64,000 nucleotides of DNA from Galactobacter caseinivorans (GCF_003640665.1 NZ_QQXL01000001.1:558001-622000); one strand, 5' to 3'. Counted from the stretch's first letter, positions 34,619 to 42,171 are shown. Translations and numbers: made by a program. Notes: generated by a model from the sequence alone, not told the origin.

Positions 34619-34807
34619 TCACTGTGATCCGTGCTTGAGCAGTTCGACGATGATGTGTAGTGCGTCGTCGTGGGGGAACCCGGCGTCCATGAGTGACGTG
34701 AAGAGTTCGTGTAGTCCGATGGCGCCTTGGGTGATTTGTCCCATGCCTGCCTCGCCCAGGAGGTTGGGGGTGGGGGTGTGCTTGGGGGTGGGGGTGTTCT
34801 CGTTCAT
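34619..34807 (-). CDS. Small phage protein upstream of HNH
   Basis: A 62-residue protein MNENTPTPKHTPTPNLLG followed by an amphipathic helical hairpin GLHELFTSLMDAGFPHDDALHIIVELLKH, a pattern seen in small early proteins of actinophages. A GAGAGGGAG ribosome site precedes the ATG at 34807. Function unknown. Confidence 0.65.
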   Translation of the reverse strand: MNENTPTPKHTPTPNLLGEAGMGQITQGAIGLHELFTSLMDAGFPHDDALHIIVELLKHGSQ

Positions 34808-35289
34808 GTGCGCTCCCTCTCATGGTTGGTGCCGGGCAGGTGCGCCGCGCTGTCGAAAGGTGCAGCGTTTGGGGCGTCCTTCGTTGCGGTGGATGTCGCT
34901 GACGTTGACCCGGCTGTGTGCCCTGTCCGGTCGTGGTCCGGGTGGACGGCGTGACCGTCTCAGGGCTGTGAGCCGGGGCTCACGACTGACAAACTTTTGC
35001 ACGGGATGTCGTGCCGCGCCCGGTCTTGCTCCGGGTCGTAGCCTTGGCTTTCGCTGTGCTCACGCGGCTGCCCGTGTCCCTGGGCTGGGGGTTTGTGCGT
35101 GGCGCGGTGATTGTGCCCGATCTACCGCGGGGGCGGGATCGTGGGCTGGTGGACGGTGTGTGTTCCGTCTGTCGCCGCGCCACGCGGTCTGTGGGGTGGG
35201 GTGGGGGTGCGCGTGCCCCGGACGCTGTTGTGAGCGTCCGGGGCTGACCATCTCACCGCTCCACCCCAGGAGCCTTGCCGTTGGGCAAG
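34808..35289. other. Non-coding region ahead of the late operon
   Basis: About 480 bases with no ORF I trust; the candidates are Arg/Thr/Pro-rich shadow frames without ribosome sites. It contains two clean hairpins: GTGAGCC-GG-GGCTCAC (34968-34983) and an 11-bp stem CCCCGGACGCT with its complement (35216-35243). It separates the early operon terminator from the late genes, so the late promoter should lie here. Confidence 0.4.
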
Positions 35290-35320
35290 AAAAAAGACCC
35301 GGCACCGTGTGGTGTCGAGC
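35290..35320 (-). terminator. Early operon terminator
   Basis: On the minus strand a hairpin CTCGACACC-acac-GGTGCCGGG (one mismatch, one G-U pair) is followed directly by TTTTTT at 35295-35290, 39 bases after the stop of the last early gene. Confidence 0.65.
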
Positions 35321-35358
35321 CTGGTTTTTGGGCGCACTCTACGCGCTCAAAAGACACT

Positions 35359-35991
35359 TTATCTGATGGTTGCTTTTCGTGCAAGCCCTTCTCTGGCGCG
35401 GTCTTTTGCTCGCAGTACGTCGCAGGGGTCGTAGGTGGGGTGGCCGTCCTCTCCTGGGTTGCGGCGCACGATCCATCCGTTGAATGCCCAGTTGCGGATG
35501 TCTTTGCCTTTGACGGCGAGGCTCGCAAATTGCCGCATCCAGGGCACAAGCTGGCGGGTGGGCATGGGCTCTACCCCTTCCGCTGCGATGCGGGCGCGCG
35601 CTTCGGCCGTGTCGGATGGGCGGTCTTCGGCTGGCCCCCAGACTTGGTGTCTGGCTGATTCGATCCAGAGTTTTGCTTTGCGGAGGGTGTTTCCGGCGTG
35701 GGGGTCGTCGGTTGCGGCGTCGTAGGCGCGTGCTGGGAGTTCGGCAAGTTTGGTTCGGAGGATCGCGGCTTCGAGGGACAGGGGTGGTCGTGAGTCGGAT
35801 TTGCCGACGGTGGATGATTCGGGGTTGCCCTTGGGGAGGGTTTTCGTGGCTTGCATGTAGGGGTCGAGGTTGACCCAGAGCCAGTCGCGATCCACGAGGT
35901 AGGAGTCGAGTTCCACGAGGTGTTCGGCGCAGAGGTAGAGGCTGGTGGGCCTGCCGCAGTCGGTGGCGGTGCAGGACTGTGTGAGGGTCAC
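35359..35991 (-). CDS. Early phage protein with Cys-rich N-terminus
   Basis: A 210-residue protein. The N-terminus CTATDCGRPTSLYLCAEHLVELDSYL could bind zinc; the rest is helical with SLEAAILRTKLAELPARAYD and a C-terminal region RNWAFNGWIVRRNPGEDGHPTYDPCDVLRAKDRAREGLARKATIR. Such proteins occur at the end of early operons of actinobacterial siphoviruses, without assigned function. Its GTG start overlaps the previous stop (GTGA). Confidence 0.65.
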   Translation of the reverse strand: MTLTQSCTATDCGRPTSLYLCAEHLVELDSYLVDRDWLWVNLDPYMQATKTLPKGNPESSTVGKSDSRPPLSLEAAILRTKLAELPARAYDAATDDPHAGNTLRKAKLWIESARHQVWGPAEDRPSDTAEARARIAAEGVEPMPTRQLVPWMRQFASLAVKGKDIRNWAFNGWIVRRNPGEDGHPTYDPCDVLRAKDRAREGLARKATIR

Positions 35992-36209
35992 TTGGTCTCC
36001 TTGGGGGTGTGGATGACGGTGATGGGGAATGAAAACGCGAGGTCCCAGGAGCTGAACGGTTCAGGCGTCACCCTGAAGGCGCGGTACCAGTAGATGGAGC
36101 CGGATTGCCAGGCGTGCCCGTACTTGTCGAGGACGACTGAGTGGGTGGGTAGTGAGTCGAGGAGCTTTTGGGCGGCGGGCTGGTTGTTGACGTTCTTGCG
36201 CGGGCTCAC
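35988..36209 (-). CDS. Small early protein, paralogue of 40967-41203
   Basis: A 73-residue protein. The core LLDSLPTHSVVLDKYGHAWQSGSIYWYRAF...FPITVIHTP is repeated in the protein at 40967-41203 (LLDSLPAGAVVLDRNGHAWQQGGIYRF...FTVLHP), so this is a duplicated family with a conserved G-HAWQ box. A strong AGGAGAC site precedes the GTG start. Function unknown. Confidence 0.65.
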   Translation of the reverse strand: MSPRKNVNNQPAAQKLLDSLPTHSVVLDKYGHAWQSGSIYWYRAFRVTPEPFSSWDLAFSFPITVIHTPKETK

Positions 36210-36240
36210 GGGGTGTCTCCTGTCCAGGGGGTGATGGTGG

Positions 36241-36423
36241 TCATTCGTCGTCCTCCTCGGAATCGGAAACGCCGCCCAGGTGTTGGGCGGCGGTGGTGAG
36301 TCCTTGTGCGACGCCGCGCCAGTAGTCCTGGGTGTAGCGGTTGGAGTCTTGGATTTGGAGGCTCATGAGGGTGAGTTCTTTGGAGGCGCTGCGGAGGGCC
36401 TCCCTGGATGAGGCGGTGGTCAC
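36241..36423 (-). CDS. Small early protein
   Basis: A 60-residue protein read from the GTG at 36423, which overlaps the nuclease gene stop (GTGA). It is helical, ASSREALRSASKELTLMSLQIQDSNRYTQDYWRGVAQGL, with an acidic end (DSEEDDE). The longer ORF extension is Arg/Pro-rich shadow. Function unknown. Confidence 0.55.
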   Translation of the reverse strand: MTTASSREALRSASKELTLMSLQIQDSNRYTQDYWRGVAQGLTTAAQHLGGVSDSEEDDE

Positions 36424-36779
36424 TTGGTCTCCTTGAGGATGGTGGCGAGGGTGTTGAGGGTCATGTGGACGTATTGGGAGCCGGGGTCGGTGGTGCCGTG
36501 GCGTTTGGAGACGACGACGCCGATGAGCGCTCCGAGGTTTTGGCGTTCTGTTTCGGCTTCTCGGAGCCATTGGGGGAGTGCTTGCTTGGTGACGTCTTTG
36601 ACTTCGACGGCGACGCGGTGGGGTCCGAGTTTGACGCCGCGGATGTCGCCGAGGTCTTTGGCTCCGGTTTTGGTTTGTCGGTCGATTGCGTCGTCTTGGA
36701 GGCGTTCTCGGAGGTAGGTGGCGACGAGGGTTTCCATGCGGGTTCCGGCGGCTTTCGCGGATGAGCGGTTGCGGGTCAT
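36420..36779 (-). CDS. PD-(D/E)XK nuclease, Holliday-junction-resolvase-like
   Basis: A 119-residue protein starting at ATG 36779 (MTRNRSSAKAAGTRMETLVATYL). The core DRQTKTGAKDLGDIRGVKLGPHRVAVEVKDVTKQAL shows Asp in GDIRG and the E-V-K pair of the PD-(D/E)XK fold, with the N-terminal G-R-E-like helix of Hjc-type resolvases. It should cut branched DNA before packaging. It overlaps both neighbours by four bases. Confidence 0.75.
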   Translation of the reverse strand: MTRNRSSAKAAGTRMETLVATYLRERLQDDAIDRQTKTGAKDLGDIRGVKLGPHRVAVEVKDVTKQALPQWLREAETERQNLGALIGVVVSKRHGTTDPGSQYVHMTLNTLATILKETK

Positions 36780-36958
36780 CGCTGCCTCGCGATCTTCTGT
36801 GCGTAGGTGATGGCTTGGGCGTGGGTGGGGAAGGATTCGTGCCAGCCAAGCCATGTGCCGTCCGGTATCCAGACGACCCAAGGGCGGTTGAAGGATTCCC
36901 TTTTGGGGCCGCCGTGGCCGGGGTGCCATATTCGGCGGACGCTGATGCGGTCGGTCAT
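36776..36958 (-). CDS. Small early protein
   Basis: A 60-residue protein read from ATG 36958 behind AAGGAGACAACC. It is rich in Trp and His (RRIWHPGHGGPKRESFNRPWVVWIPDGTWLGWHESFPTHAQA) and ends in a basic helix. The overlap with the nuclease start suggests cotranslation. Function unknown. Confidence 0.6.
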   Translation of the reverse strand: MTDRISVRRIWHPGHGGPKRESFNRPWVVWIPDGTWLGWHESFPTHAQAITYAQKIARQR

Positions 36959-36977
36959 GGTTGTCTCCTTGGGCATG

Positions 36978-37002
36978 AAAAAAGCCCCGGTGTGCGGGGC
37001 TT
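36978..37002 (-). terminator. Terminator after the helicase gene
   Basis: On the minus strand an 8-bp stem AAGCCCCG/CGGGGCTT is followed by TTTTTT, 22 bases after the dnaB stop. It could split the early operon or reduce the expression of genes beyond it. Confidence 0.75.
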
Positions 37003-37023
37003 GGGGTTGCTGGGGGGGTGTGG

Positions 37024-38280
37024 TTAGGCGGTGGCTTCGTCGATTCGGGAGTACCAGCCGCGGAATTCGGCGGTGAGTGATCCGGTTCGGCCGCGCCTGT
37101 TTTTGGCTACGGCCATGCCGATTTCGTATTGCTTGTCTCCGGGGAATTCGCGGTGGAGGAGCAGTACGACGTCGGCGTCTTGTTCGATTGCGCCGGATTC
37201 TCGGAGGTCACTGATTTGGGGGCGGCTGTCTTCGCGGTTGGTGGATCCTCGGTTGAGTTGGGAGAGGACGATGACAGGGACGTTCATGTCGAGGGCGAGG
37301 ATTTTGAGTTCGCGGGACATGGCTGAGACGAATTCGTGGCGGGGGCGTTTGTCGCCGGTGGGTGGGTTCATGAGTTGGAGGTAGTCGACGACGACTCCGG
37401 CGAGCGGCTTCCTGCGGCTCACTGAGCGCACGAAACGCTTGATGTCGGTGATGGTTGCTCCGGGCTTGTCTAAGACCGCTAGAGGCCGCTCTGAGGCCGT
37501 TCTGAGCCATGCTGAGACTTTCTGCCAGTCGCGCTCGTCAAGTTCTCGGTTCATGAGCTTGTTCATGTTGATCTCAAGCTCGGAGGACATGAGCCGCATG
37601 TTCACGTCGTCGCGGTTCATTTCGAGGGACACGAACGCGACCGCGCCCTGGGCGACGAGAGTCTGGGCGAGCTGCACGGCCACAACGGATTTGCCGACGC
37701 CCGGCCTGGCTCCGACGACGTACACAGCGCCGGGGAGTAGCCCGGTGATGAGTTCGTTCATCGATGGCCACGGGGTGGGGATGGCGGTGACCTCGGAGTC
37801 GAGCATGTCGATGGTGCCTGGGAGGGTGTCTGCCAGGAATTCGACGGGCTGTGCGCGGGCGGACGATTGGGCGTTGTCGATGTCTTTGCGGACGACCTCA
37901 ACGATCTCTGGCATGTCGCCGCCAGCGTCCACGAGCTGTTTGGCTTTCGCTCCGGCGCTGATGAGCCTGCGACCGGTGGCGGCGTCTGCGACGATGCCCG
38001 CGTAGTAGTCGGCGTTCTCCCAGACGGGGGTGTCGGTGACTGCCTGGTGGAGCATGGCGGGGTCGTAGCGTTCGCCTGCTGCGGTGAGTTCCCCCATGAC
38101 TGTCACGACGTCTACTGGCTTCCCGGCGGTCTTCATGGCCTGGCAGGTTCGGTGCACGGTCTCGTAAATGGGGTGGTGGTAGTCGGCGGGGTTGAAGTCG
38201 AGCTCGTCGAGGATCTTGCCGTTGGAGAGGAGAACGGAGCCGAGCACGGAGCGTTCTGCAAGGTCGAGGTCTGTGGCCAT
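37024..38280 (-). CDS. dnaB: Replicative DNA helicase, DnaB-like
   Basis: A 418-residue helicase. ATG 38280 (MATDLDLAERSVLGSVLLSNGKILDELDFNPADY) gives a standard DnaB N-domain (about 1-110), a linker helix and a RecA-like C-domain. Walker A is GARPGVGKSV, the catalytic Glu lies in VSLEMNRDDV, Walker B in GVVVDYLQLM, followed by SQLNRGSTNREDSRPQISDLRESGAIEQDAD with the arginine finger region. It is shorter than bacterial DnaB (about 460) as usual in phages. It follows the initiator gene. Confidence 0.93.
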   Translation of the reverse strand: MATDLDLAERSVLGSVLLSNGKILDELDFNPADYHHPIYETVHRTCQAMKTAGKPVDVVTVMGELTAAGERYDPAMLHQAVTDTPVWENADYYAGIVADAATGRRLISAGAKAKQLVDAGGDMPEIVEVVRKDIDNAQSSARAQPVEFLADTLPGTIDMLDSEVTAIPTPWPSMNELITGLLPGAVYVVGARPGVGKSVVAVQLAQTLVAQGAVAFVSLEMNRDDVNMRLMSSELEINMNKLMNRELDERDWQKVSAWLRTASERPLAVLDKPGATITDIKRFVRSVSRRKPLAGVVVDYLQLMNPPTGDKRPRHEFVSAMSRELKILALDMNVPVIVLSQLNRGSTNREDSRPQISDLRESGAIEQDADVVLLLHREFPGDKQYEIGMAVAKNRRGRTGSLTAEFRGWYSRIDEATA

Positions 38281-38311
38281 GAGGTGGCTCCTTCGGTGTG
38301 TGGGGGTTGAG

Positions 38312-39187
38312 TTAGTCCCAGAGGGCGTTGCGGGCGGTGGTGGTGGTTGGTTTGGATTTCCTGAGCCATGACGAGAACGCGGCGTTCCAGGAGGCGCATC
38401 GACGGTCGTGGGTTTCTGCGTGGAGTCGGAAGCTGGTTGCTTCGTCGTCAAGGGCGAGGTTTTTTTCGGTGGCGTACTCGGAGTGCTTTTGGGTGGGTGA
38501 CCAGTTGGCTGGGATGGCCGTCTCCGGCTTGCGTCGCGTCGCCTTCCTTGGAGGCTGGGAGGTGTTTCGGGTGCGTTCTGAAATCCCCCCCACACCCCCT
38601 AGACCTTCTTTAGAAGGTCTAGTAGCTGTAGCTGTAGCTGTAGGCAGGGGGAAGGCTTGGGGTAAGGCTTGGGGTAAAGCTTCCCCTAAACCTTGGGGTA
38701 AGCCTTCCCCTAAAAGTGACCCCATATCGGCCCCTTCAAGCTTCAAGATCGAGGCCACCCGCTCGACCCTGAACGCAGCCCACTCGGGGTACTCATGGGC
38801 AAGCTTTTGAAGCTCCCGGACGATGACCTTCTGGATGCCCTGGGACGCAACAGCACCGAAGCTGTTGGCCATCGACACGGACAGCTTCGGGTTCTTCAGG
38901 AGCCCATCGTGGCGGAGGAATGACCTCACCAGAACCTCGTCAGACTGCCCGTCGATGTAGATGAACCTGGCGGCCTGCAGCGCCGTCCCAGCCGCTTCAA
39001 CCATGTCCGCAGTGACTCCGGTGCTCATCATGGCCAGCCGCTTCGGGTTCCAGTCGCACACGCCCGCGTACGACAGGCCGGGGTGGGTGAGTAGCAGCTC
39101 GTACAGCCACTGCTCCATTGGGCCTAGTGCACGCCAGTCCTGGCTAGACCAGATCGCCGTCTGAATGTTCGCTCTGTCCCTGGGCAA
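38312..39187 (-). CDS. Replication initiator (replisome organiser)
   Basis: A 291-residue protein. The first 120 residues form a winged-helix DNA-binding domain (AIWSSQDWRALGPMEQWLYELLLTHPGLSYAGVCDWNPKRLAMMS). A low-complexity linker made of LPQ/LGEA repeats (about 160-185) is encoded by five DNA iterons. The C-terminal domain (about 220-291) resembles DnaT/replisome organisers that load DnaB, whose gene is next. The position of the iterons within the gene recalls lambda O. The start GTG/ATG at 39187 overlaps the HNH gene by 44 bases. Confidence 0.75.
   Translation of the reverse strand: MPRDRANIQTAIWSSQDWRALGPMEQWLYELLLTHPGLSYAGVCDWNPKRLAMMSTGVTADMVEAAGTALQAARFIYIDGQSDEVLVRSFLRHDGLLKNPKLSVSMANSFGAVASQGIQKVIVRELQKLAHEYPEWAAFRVERVASILKLEGADMGSLLGEGLPQGLGEALPQALPQAFPLPTATATATRPSKEGLGGVGGISERTRNTSQPPRKATRRKPETAIPANWSPTQKHSEYATEKNLALDDEATSFRLHAETHDRRCASWNAAFSSWLRKSKPTTTTARNALWD
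38599..38713. repeat. Iteron cluster inside the initiator gene, putative phage origin
   Basis: Five contiguous 12-bp units at 38654-38713: GGCTTGGGGTAA twice, then AGCTTCCCCTAA, ACCTTGGGGTAA and GCCTTCCCCTAA. Beside them lie three direct TAGCTG repeats (38623-38640) and a perfect 10-bp inverted repeat CTAGACCTTC with loop TTTA (38599-38622). The grouping is typical of theta-type initiator binding arrays. Confidence 0.7.
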
Positions 39188-39851
39188 GTTCCTCCTCCTT
39201 TCGTTTTTTGTAGCCGGAGTTCCATCCCCAGCGGTAGTTCTGATCGAGTGCTTCGTCTACTTCTGCCTGCGTGAAAGTGCGCACAGTCTGCTCGGAAAGA
39301 TTGTCCGGTGTGCGAATGTCATTCAGTCGTCTCCAAATAATTCCCGCCATGTAACTGAACTTGGGGTAGTCGCCCTTCAAGCCAGGCTTCACCATCGCAA
39401 TCTCAATGGCCTCGTCCAACAACTCGAACGGAACGCCCATCCCATGCCAACGGCGAATAGAGGCACGCCAGTTGACAGGGCGAGGGGATGGCTCGCTCGT
39501 TGAAGGAGAAAACCAAACTTTCCAGGCGGCATCGAAGTCATCTATGTACTGAGCAGACTCCTGGAAGTTCGCCCGAAGGGTGGTCATCTTGTCAACCATT
39601 TCGAGGGCGTATGCGGCAGCTTGAGCACCCACGGCCTCTAGGATTGGCGCGTCTGCTGGCATTGAGGACTTGCCGAGGTTGCAGTCCTTGCAGGCGGCAA
39701 CGAGGTTGTCTGGTTTGTTGCTGCCGCCGAGAGCGACGGGGATGAGGTGGTCAACGTGGAGTGTCACGTCAGGTGCTTTGCCGCCGCAGTATTGGCAGGT
39801 GTGCCCATCTCGGCGGAGGATTTCGAATCGGAGTCGTTTGGTGATTGCCAT
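39144..39851 (-). CDS. HNH endonuclease with helical C-terminal domain
   Basis: A 235-residue protein. The ATG at 39851 is followed by RLRFEILRRDGHTCQYCGG and VDHLIPVALGGSNKPDNLVAACKDCNLGKSS, a complete HNH with zinc Cys pairs. A helical segment follows (about 75-235, NWRASIRRWHGMGVPFELLDEAIEIAM, FSYMAGIIWRRLNDIR) like that found in DnaD-associated phage proteins. It precedes the initiator and shares 44 bases with it. Confidence 0.8.
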   Translation of the reverse strand: MAITKRLRFEILRRDGHTCQYCGGKAPDVTLHVDHLIPVALGGSNKPDNLVAACKDCNLGKSSMPADAPILEAVGAQAAAYALEMVDKMTTLRANFQESAQYIDDFDAAWKVWFSPSTSEPSPRPVNWRASIRRWHGMGVPFELLDEAIEIAMVKPGLKGDYPKFSYMAGIIWRRLNDIRTPDNLSEQTVRTFTQAEVDEALDQNYRWGWNSGYKKRKEEELAQGQSEHSDGDLV

Positions 39852-39891
39852 GGGGCTAGCTTCTCCTTCCTTTGGTGATTGCCAAAAGGCG

Positions 39892-40031
39892 TTATCCACA
39901 GGCCCTCTCAGGAGGTCTGATTATTCGGTTTGCAGTGAATTTCGGCTCATATCGGACGGTTTATGCATCCGTGATGCCACATATTTCGCCGTAATATTGC
40001 GGCTTTATGCGGCGAAAAACCGATATCCACA
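39892..40031. other. AT-rich segment with DnaA boxes
   Basis: A perfect DnaA box TTATCCACA (39892-39900) and a one-mismatch box ATATCCACA (40023-40031) flank about 120 bases that are far richer in A+T than the rest of the phage (ATTATTCGG, CATATTTCGCCGTAATATTGCGG, GCGAAAAACCG). It is the only long AT-rich gap in the early region and may be a duplex-unwinding element. Confidence 0.5.
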
Positions 40032-40050
40032 ACTTCCTGGGGGTGTGGGG

Positions 40051-40078
40051 AAGGCCGCCCCAGTGTTGGGGCGGCCTT
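40051..40078 (-). terminator. Terminator ahead of the HNH/replication genes
   Basis: A perfect 12-bp stem AAGGCCGCCCCA with its complement around GTGT. It lies 24 bases after the stop of the 40103-40291 gene. No U-run on the minus strand, so it may be partial. Confidence 0.6.
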
Positions 40079-40102
40079 AGGTGGTTTTGGTGTGGGGTGC
40101 GC

Positions 40103-40291
40103 TCACTCCACGTCCCGGACGGTCACGAGGTCGGTGGGGTTGAGTGCGTAGCTTGTGAGGCCGAGGCGGATGGTCGTAGCTGTGTGGCTGTGTCCCACCT
40201 GGTGCAGAACGCCTCGTCCGAAGCTTTTGAGCCAAACGACGCGCCCCACGTCCGCCCCACTGAGCGTCTGTGCTTCCCTGGTCTCAGCCAT
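40103..40291 (-). CDS. Small early protein, SH3-like
   Basis: A 62-residue protein from ATG 40291 (MAETREAQTLSGADVGRVVWLKSFGRGVLHQVGHSHTATTIRLGLTSYALNPTDLVTVRD). The strand pattern looks like a small barrel. It overlaps the previous gene stop by eight bases. Function unknown. Confidence 0.6.
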   Translation of the reverse strand: MAETREAQTLSGADVGRVVWLKSFGRGVLHQVGHSHTATTIRLGLTSYALNPTDLVTVRDVE

Positions 40292-40460
40292 GGTCGGCCT
40301 CGATCCAGAGGGACAGGTCTGCCAGCGCCTCTTGGTATCCACGGCGGCGCTCGGGGTCGTACCCGGTAGGCGCGCTCCTGCGTGATGCGGCCTCGCCTAG
40401 CGTGAAGATCCGGTCCATTATGCGATCGCGCACGGCATCGGCTTCGGTGGTTGGTGTCAT
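40284..40460 (-). CDS. Small helical early protein
   Basis: A 58-residue protein from ATG 40460, ATGA-coupled to the upstream gene: MTPTTEADAVRDRIMDRIFTLGEAASRRSAPTGYDPERRRGYQEALADLSLWIEADHG. Helical with Arg-rich centre. Function unknown. Confidence 0.6.
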   Translation of the reverse strand: MTPTTEADAVRDRIMDRIFTLGEAASRRSAPTGYDPERRRGYQEALADLSLWIEADHG

Positions 40461-40828
40461 GACTGATCCTCGATCCGGTAGGGGTTCAGCGGCTCGCCTG
40501 CGTGACGCCAGTGGTAGTGGGCGCCGTTGACCTCGGGTGTTGAGTGATCCCAGGCGGCCCTCGCACCCTCTTCCCACGCTTCCGCTTTCACGGCGCGGTG
40601 ACGGTCGGCGATCATCTCGTCGAGCAGTTCGGGTAGGGCGGCGAGGACGGCGTCCATCACCTTGAGCGGCACGTGGGCCCGGTACGCCTCGTAGTCCGCG
40701 GTCGGGCTCTGCCATCCACAGTCGAGGCAGTAGATGCCCTCGGCGTCGTACCGAACCTCCGCACACGGCTTGTACGCGGCCACTGCGAGCACGGCCAGGC
40801 GCTCACGCATCTTCTGGTCAGGCATCAT
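40457..40828 (-). CDS. Early protein with Cys/His motif
   Basis: A 123-residue protein. The segment YDAEGIYCLDCGWQSPTADYEAYRAHVPLKVMDAV has one CxxC and a nearby His that could bind a metal; a helix EAWEEGARAAWDHS follows and the C-terminus is WRHAGEPLNPYRIEDQS. Two in-frame ATGs start it (MMPDQ). It overlaps both neighbours. Function unknown. Confidence 0.6.
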   Translation of the reverse strand: MMPDQKMRERLAVLAVAAYKPCAEVRYDAEGIYCLDCGWQSPTADYEAYRAHVPLKVMDAVLAALPELLDEMIADRHRAVKAEAWEEGARAAWDHSTPEVNGAHYHWRHAGEPLNPYRIEDQS

Positions 40829-40970
40829 CTGCCGCCTCCCTGAGCGCCTTCGCCGCTACCTTGCGGGTGTAGGTGGTGAGCCATGCGTCCCATTCGGCGG
40901 GTGTGATGCCGTCTGGGCACTGAGTGGCTGCCAATTGCACGTCCTCGGTGCTGGGTGTCTGGTCGGTCAT
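40818..40970 (-). CDS. 50-residue early protein
   Basis: An ORF from ATG 40970 (MTDQTPSTEDVQLAATQCPDGITPAEWDAWLTTYTRKVAAKALREAADDA), ending in TGA 11 bases inside the next gene. The upstream gene stop overlaps its ATG. The Asp-Gly-Ile-Thr-Pro-Glu pattern is typical of small actinophage proteins. Function unknown. Confidence 0.6.
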   Translation of the reverse strand: MTDQTPSTEDVQLAATQCPDGITPAEWDAWLTTYTRKVAAKALREAADDA

Positions 40971-41203
40971 GGCTGGTCCTTTCGGGGATGGAGCACTGTG
41001 AATGGGGCGAGGTCGGCGATTTCACGTGCGGTGACTTCGGAGTCGTCGCCGTAGGAGCGGTACCAGTAGCCGTGTTGTTCGCCCCAGAATCGGTAGATTC
41101 CGCCCTGCTGCCACGCGTGACCGTTGCGGTCGAGGACAACTGCTCCTGCCGGCAGGCTGTCGAGGAGGGCGGCGCCCTTCTTGGCCCTGATGACCGGCTT
41201 CAT
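40967..41203 (-). CDS. Small early protein, paralogue of 35988-36209
   Basis: A 78-residue protein from ATG 41203. The first 40 residues (KKGAALLDSLPAGAVVLDRNGHAWQQGGIYRFWG) match the protein at 35988-36209; the middle WYRSYGDDSEVTAREIADLAPF is an insertion. Both members end in a FTVLHP/ITVIHTP motif. Function unknown. Confidence 0.65.
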   Translation of the reverse strand: MKPVIRAKKGAALLDSLPAGAVVLDRNGHAWQQGGIYRFWGEQHGYWYRSYGDDSEVTAREIADLAPFTVLHPRKDQP

Positions 41204-41385
41204 CCCCGCCCCTTCCTTCCGTTGTGCAGGAGGGGGCGGTAATCCCATCCGGTCGGTGCACCTGGCACGTCGGCGTCCCACCGGCGACGTTCCACCACGG
41301 TGAGCCACCGCCAGCCGTGCGTGTGGGTGTCAACGGGGTGCCAGGCGAACCATTTGTGCCACGGACCTTTGTGGAAGATGCTCAC
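41200..41385 (-). CDS. Small Trp-rich early protein
   Basis: A 61-residue protein from GTG 41385, coupled to its upstream neighbour: SIFHKGPWHKWFAWHPVDTHTHGWRWLTVVERRRWDADVPG, then WDYRPLLHNGRK. Trp and His rich with no known motif. The longer ORF runs into a shadow frame. Confidence 0.6.
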   Translation of the reverse strand: MSIFHKGPWHKWFAWHPVDTHTHGWRWLTVVERRRWDADVPGAPTGWDYRPLLHNGRKGRG

Positions 41386-41765
41386 GCCTTCCCCTCCTCG
41401 TCGAGTAGGGCGATGGTGGGGCAGGGGTAGGCGACGACCTTCCCGAAAAAGCGCCCTGCCCGGTGCTGCCAAGAGCATTCGGAGCAGATGGTGTCGCTGG
41501 GCTCAATGTCCACGGGGCGGTGCAACGCCCTGATCCCGTTTTCTAGCGCGATGACTCGTGCGGCGAGGTCGGGAGCGGCGGCGGCGAGGGCGCGGTCTTT
41601 GTCTTTCTGTGCGATGTCCGCAGCCCGTTCCTGTGGGTGGTTGTAGCCGTCGATTTTCGTGTATCCCACGAGAGCTACAACGCACGGCTCGAGTTGGCTC
41701 CATTGGTCGCTCCATGGTCCTGGTGTGGTGCCGGTGAGTAGGTTGCGGGGGTTTGGGGTGGTCAT
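41382..41765 (-). CDS. Early protein of the NTG/PD group
   Basis: A 127-residue protein from ATG 41765. It has PNPRNLLTGTTPGPW at the N-terminus, a helix (QKDKDRALAAAAPDLAARVIALENGIRAL) and a C-terminal metal-like CSECSWQHRAGRF. The start TGTTPGPW...AAAPDLAARVIALE is a common theme of uncharacterised phage early proteins (DUF551-like neighbourhood). Function unknown. Confidence 0.6.
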   Translation of the reverse strand: MTTPNPRNLLTGTTPGPWSDQWSQLEPCVVALVGYTKIDGYNHPQERAADIAQKDKDRALAAAAPDLAARVIALENGIRALHRPVDIEPSDTICSECSWQHRAGRFFGKVVAYPCPTIALLDEEGKA

Positions 41766-41776
41766 GGGGTGCGCTC

Positions 41777-41983
41777 CTAGTAGTCGTTGGGGTTGTAGGT
41801 GCCGTGGTAGACACATCGGGTGTCGTCTTGGCGGTGTGTGTCGCCGGGTTCCCAGCCGTAGTAGCTGTGGGTGGGCGGGCTGGTGGACCATTCGCATGTG
41901 CACCCGTCGCGCGCGCTGTCGTGGCAGTTGTCGGGGCAGTCGTGTGGTTCGTGGTCCTCGCACAGGTCGTGAGTGTCACTCAT
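41777..41983 (-). CDS. Small Cys/His-rich early protein
   Basis: A 68-residue acidic protein MSDTHDLCEDHEPHDCPDNCHDSARDGCTCEWSTS with six Cys and five His, and a C-terminal CVYHGTYNPNDY. It probably binds zinc. It overlaps the stop of the next upstream gene by four bases. Function unknown. Confidence 0.6.
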   Translation of the reverse strand: MSDTHDLCEDHEPHDCPDNCHDSARDGCTCEWSTSPPTHSYYGWEPGDTHRQDDTRCVYHGTYNPNDY

Positions 41984-42171
41984 GCGGACCTGGCTTTACT
42001 GGTGATCCTGTACCGGTCGCCGCGTGCGATGGCGTGGTCTCTCTGCTCACGAGCTGCGGCCGCCATGAGCGCGGCCTCCGACGTGTGGCAGTCGCAGTCG
42101 AGCCTTTTGAAGCACATGTCGCCAAGCCCGGTCTTGCAGCACTTGGCTTTGCAATCTCGATAAGGGTTCAT
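41980..42171 (-). CDS. Small Cys-rich early protein
   Basis: A 63-residue protein from ATG 42171 (MNPYRDCKAKCCKTGLGDMCFKRLDCDCHTSEAALMAAAAREQRDHAIARGDRYRIT). The Cys cluster suggests zinc binding, followed by a helix. It is coupled by ATGA to the HNH gene before it. Function unknown. Confidence 0.6.
   Translation of the reverse strand: MNPYRDCKAKCCKTGLGDMCFKRLDCDCHTSEAALMAAAAREQRDHAIARGDRYRITSKARSA

Noticed and set aside
34980-35183. Minus-strand ORF of 67 codons in the gap before the late operon
   Set aside because: Arg/Thr/Ser-rich, no ribosome site before its GTG, no resemblance to a phage family.
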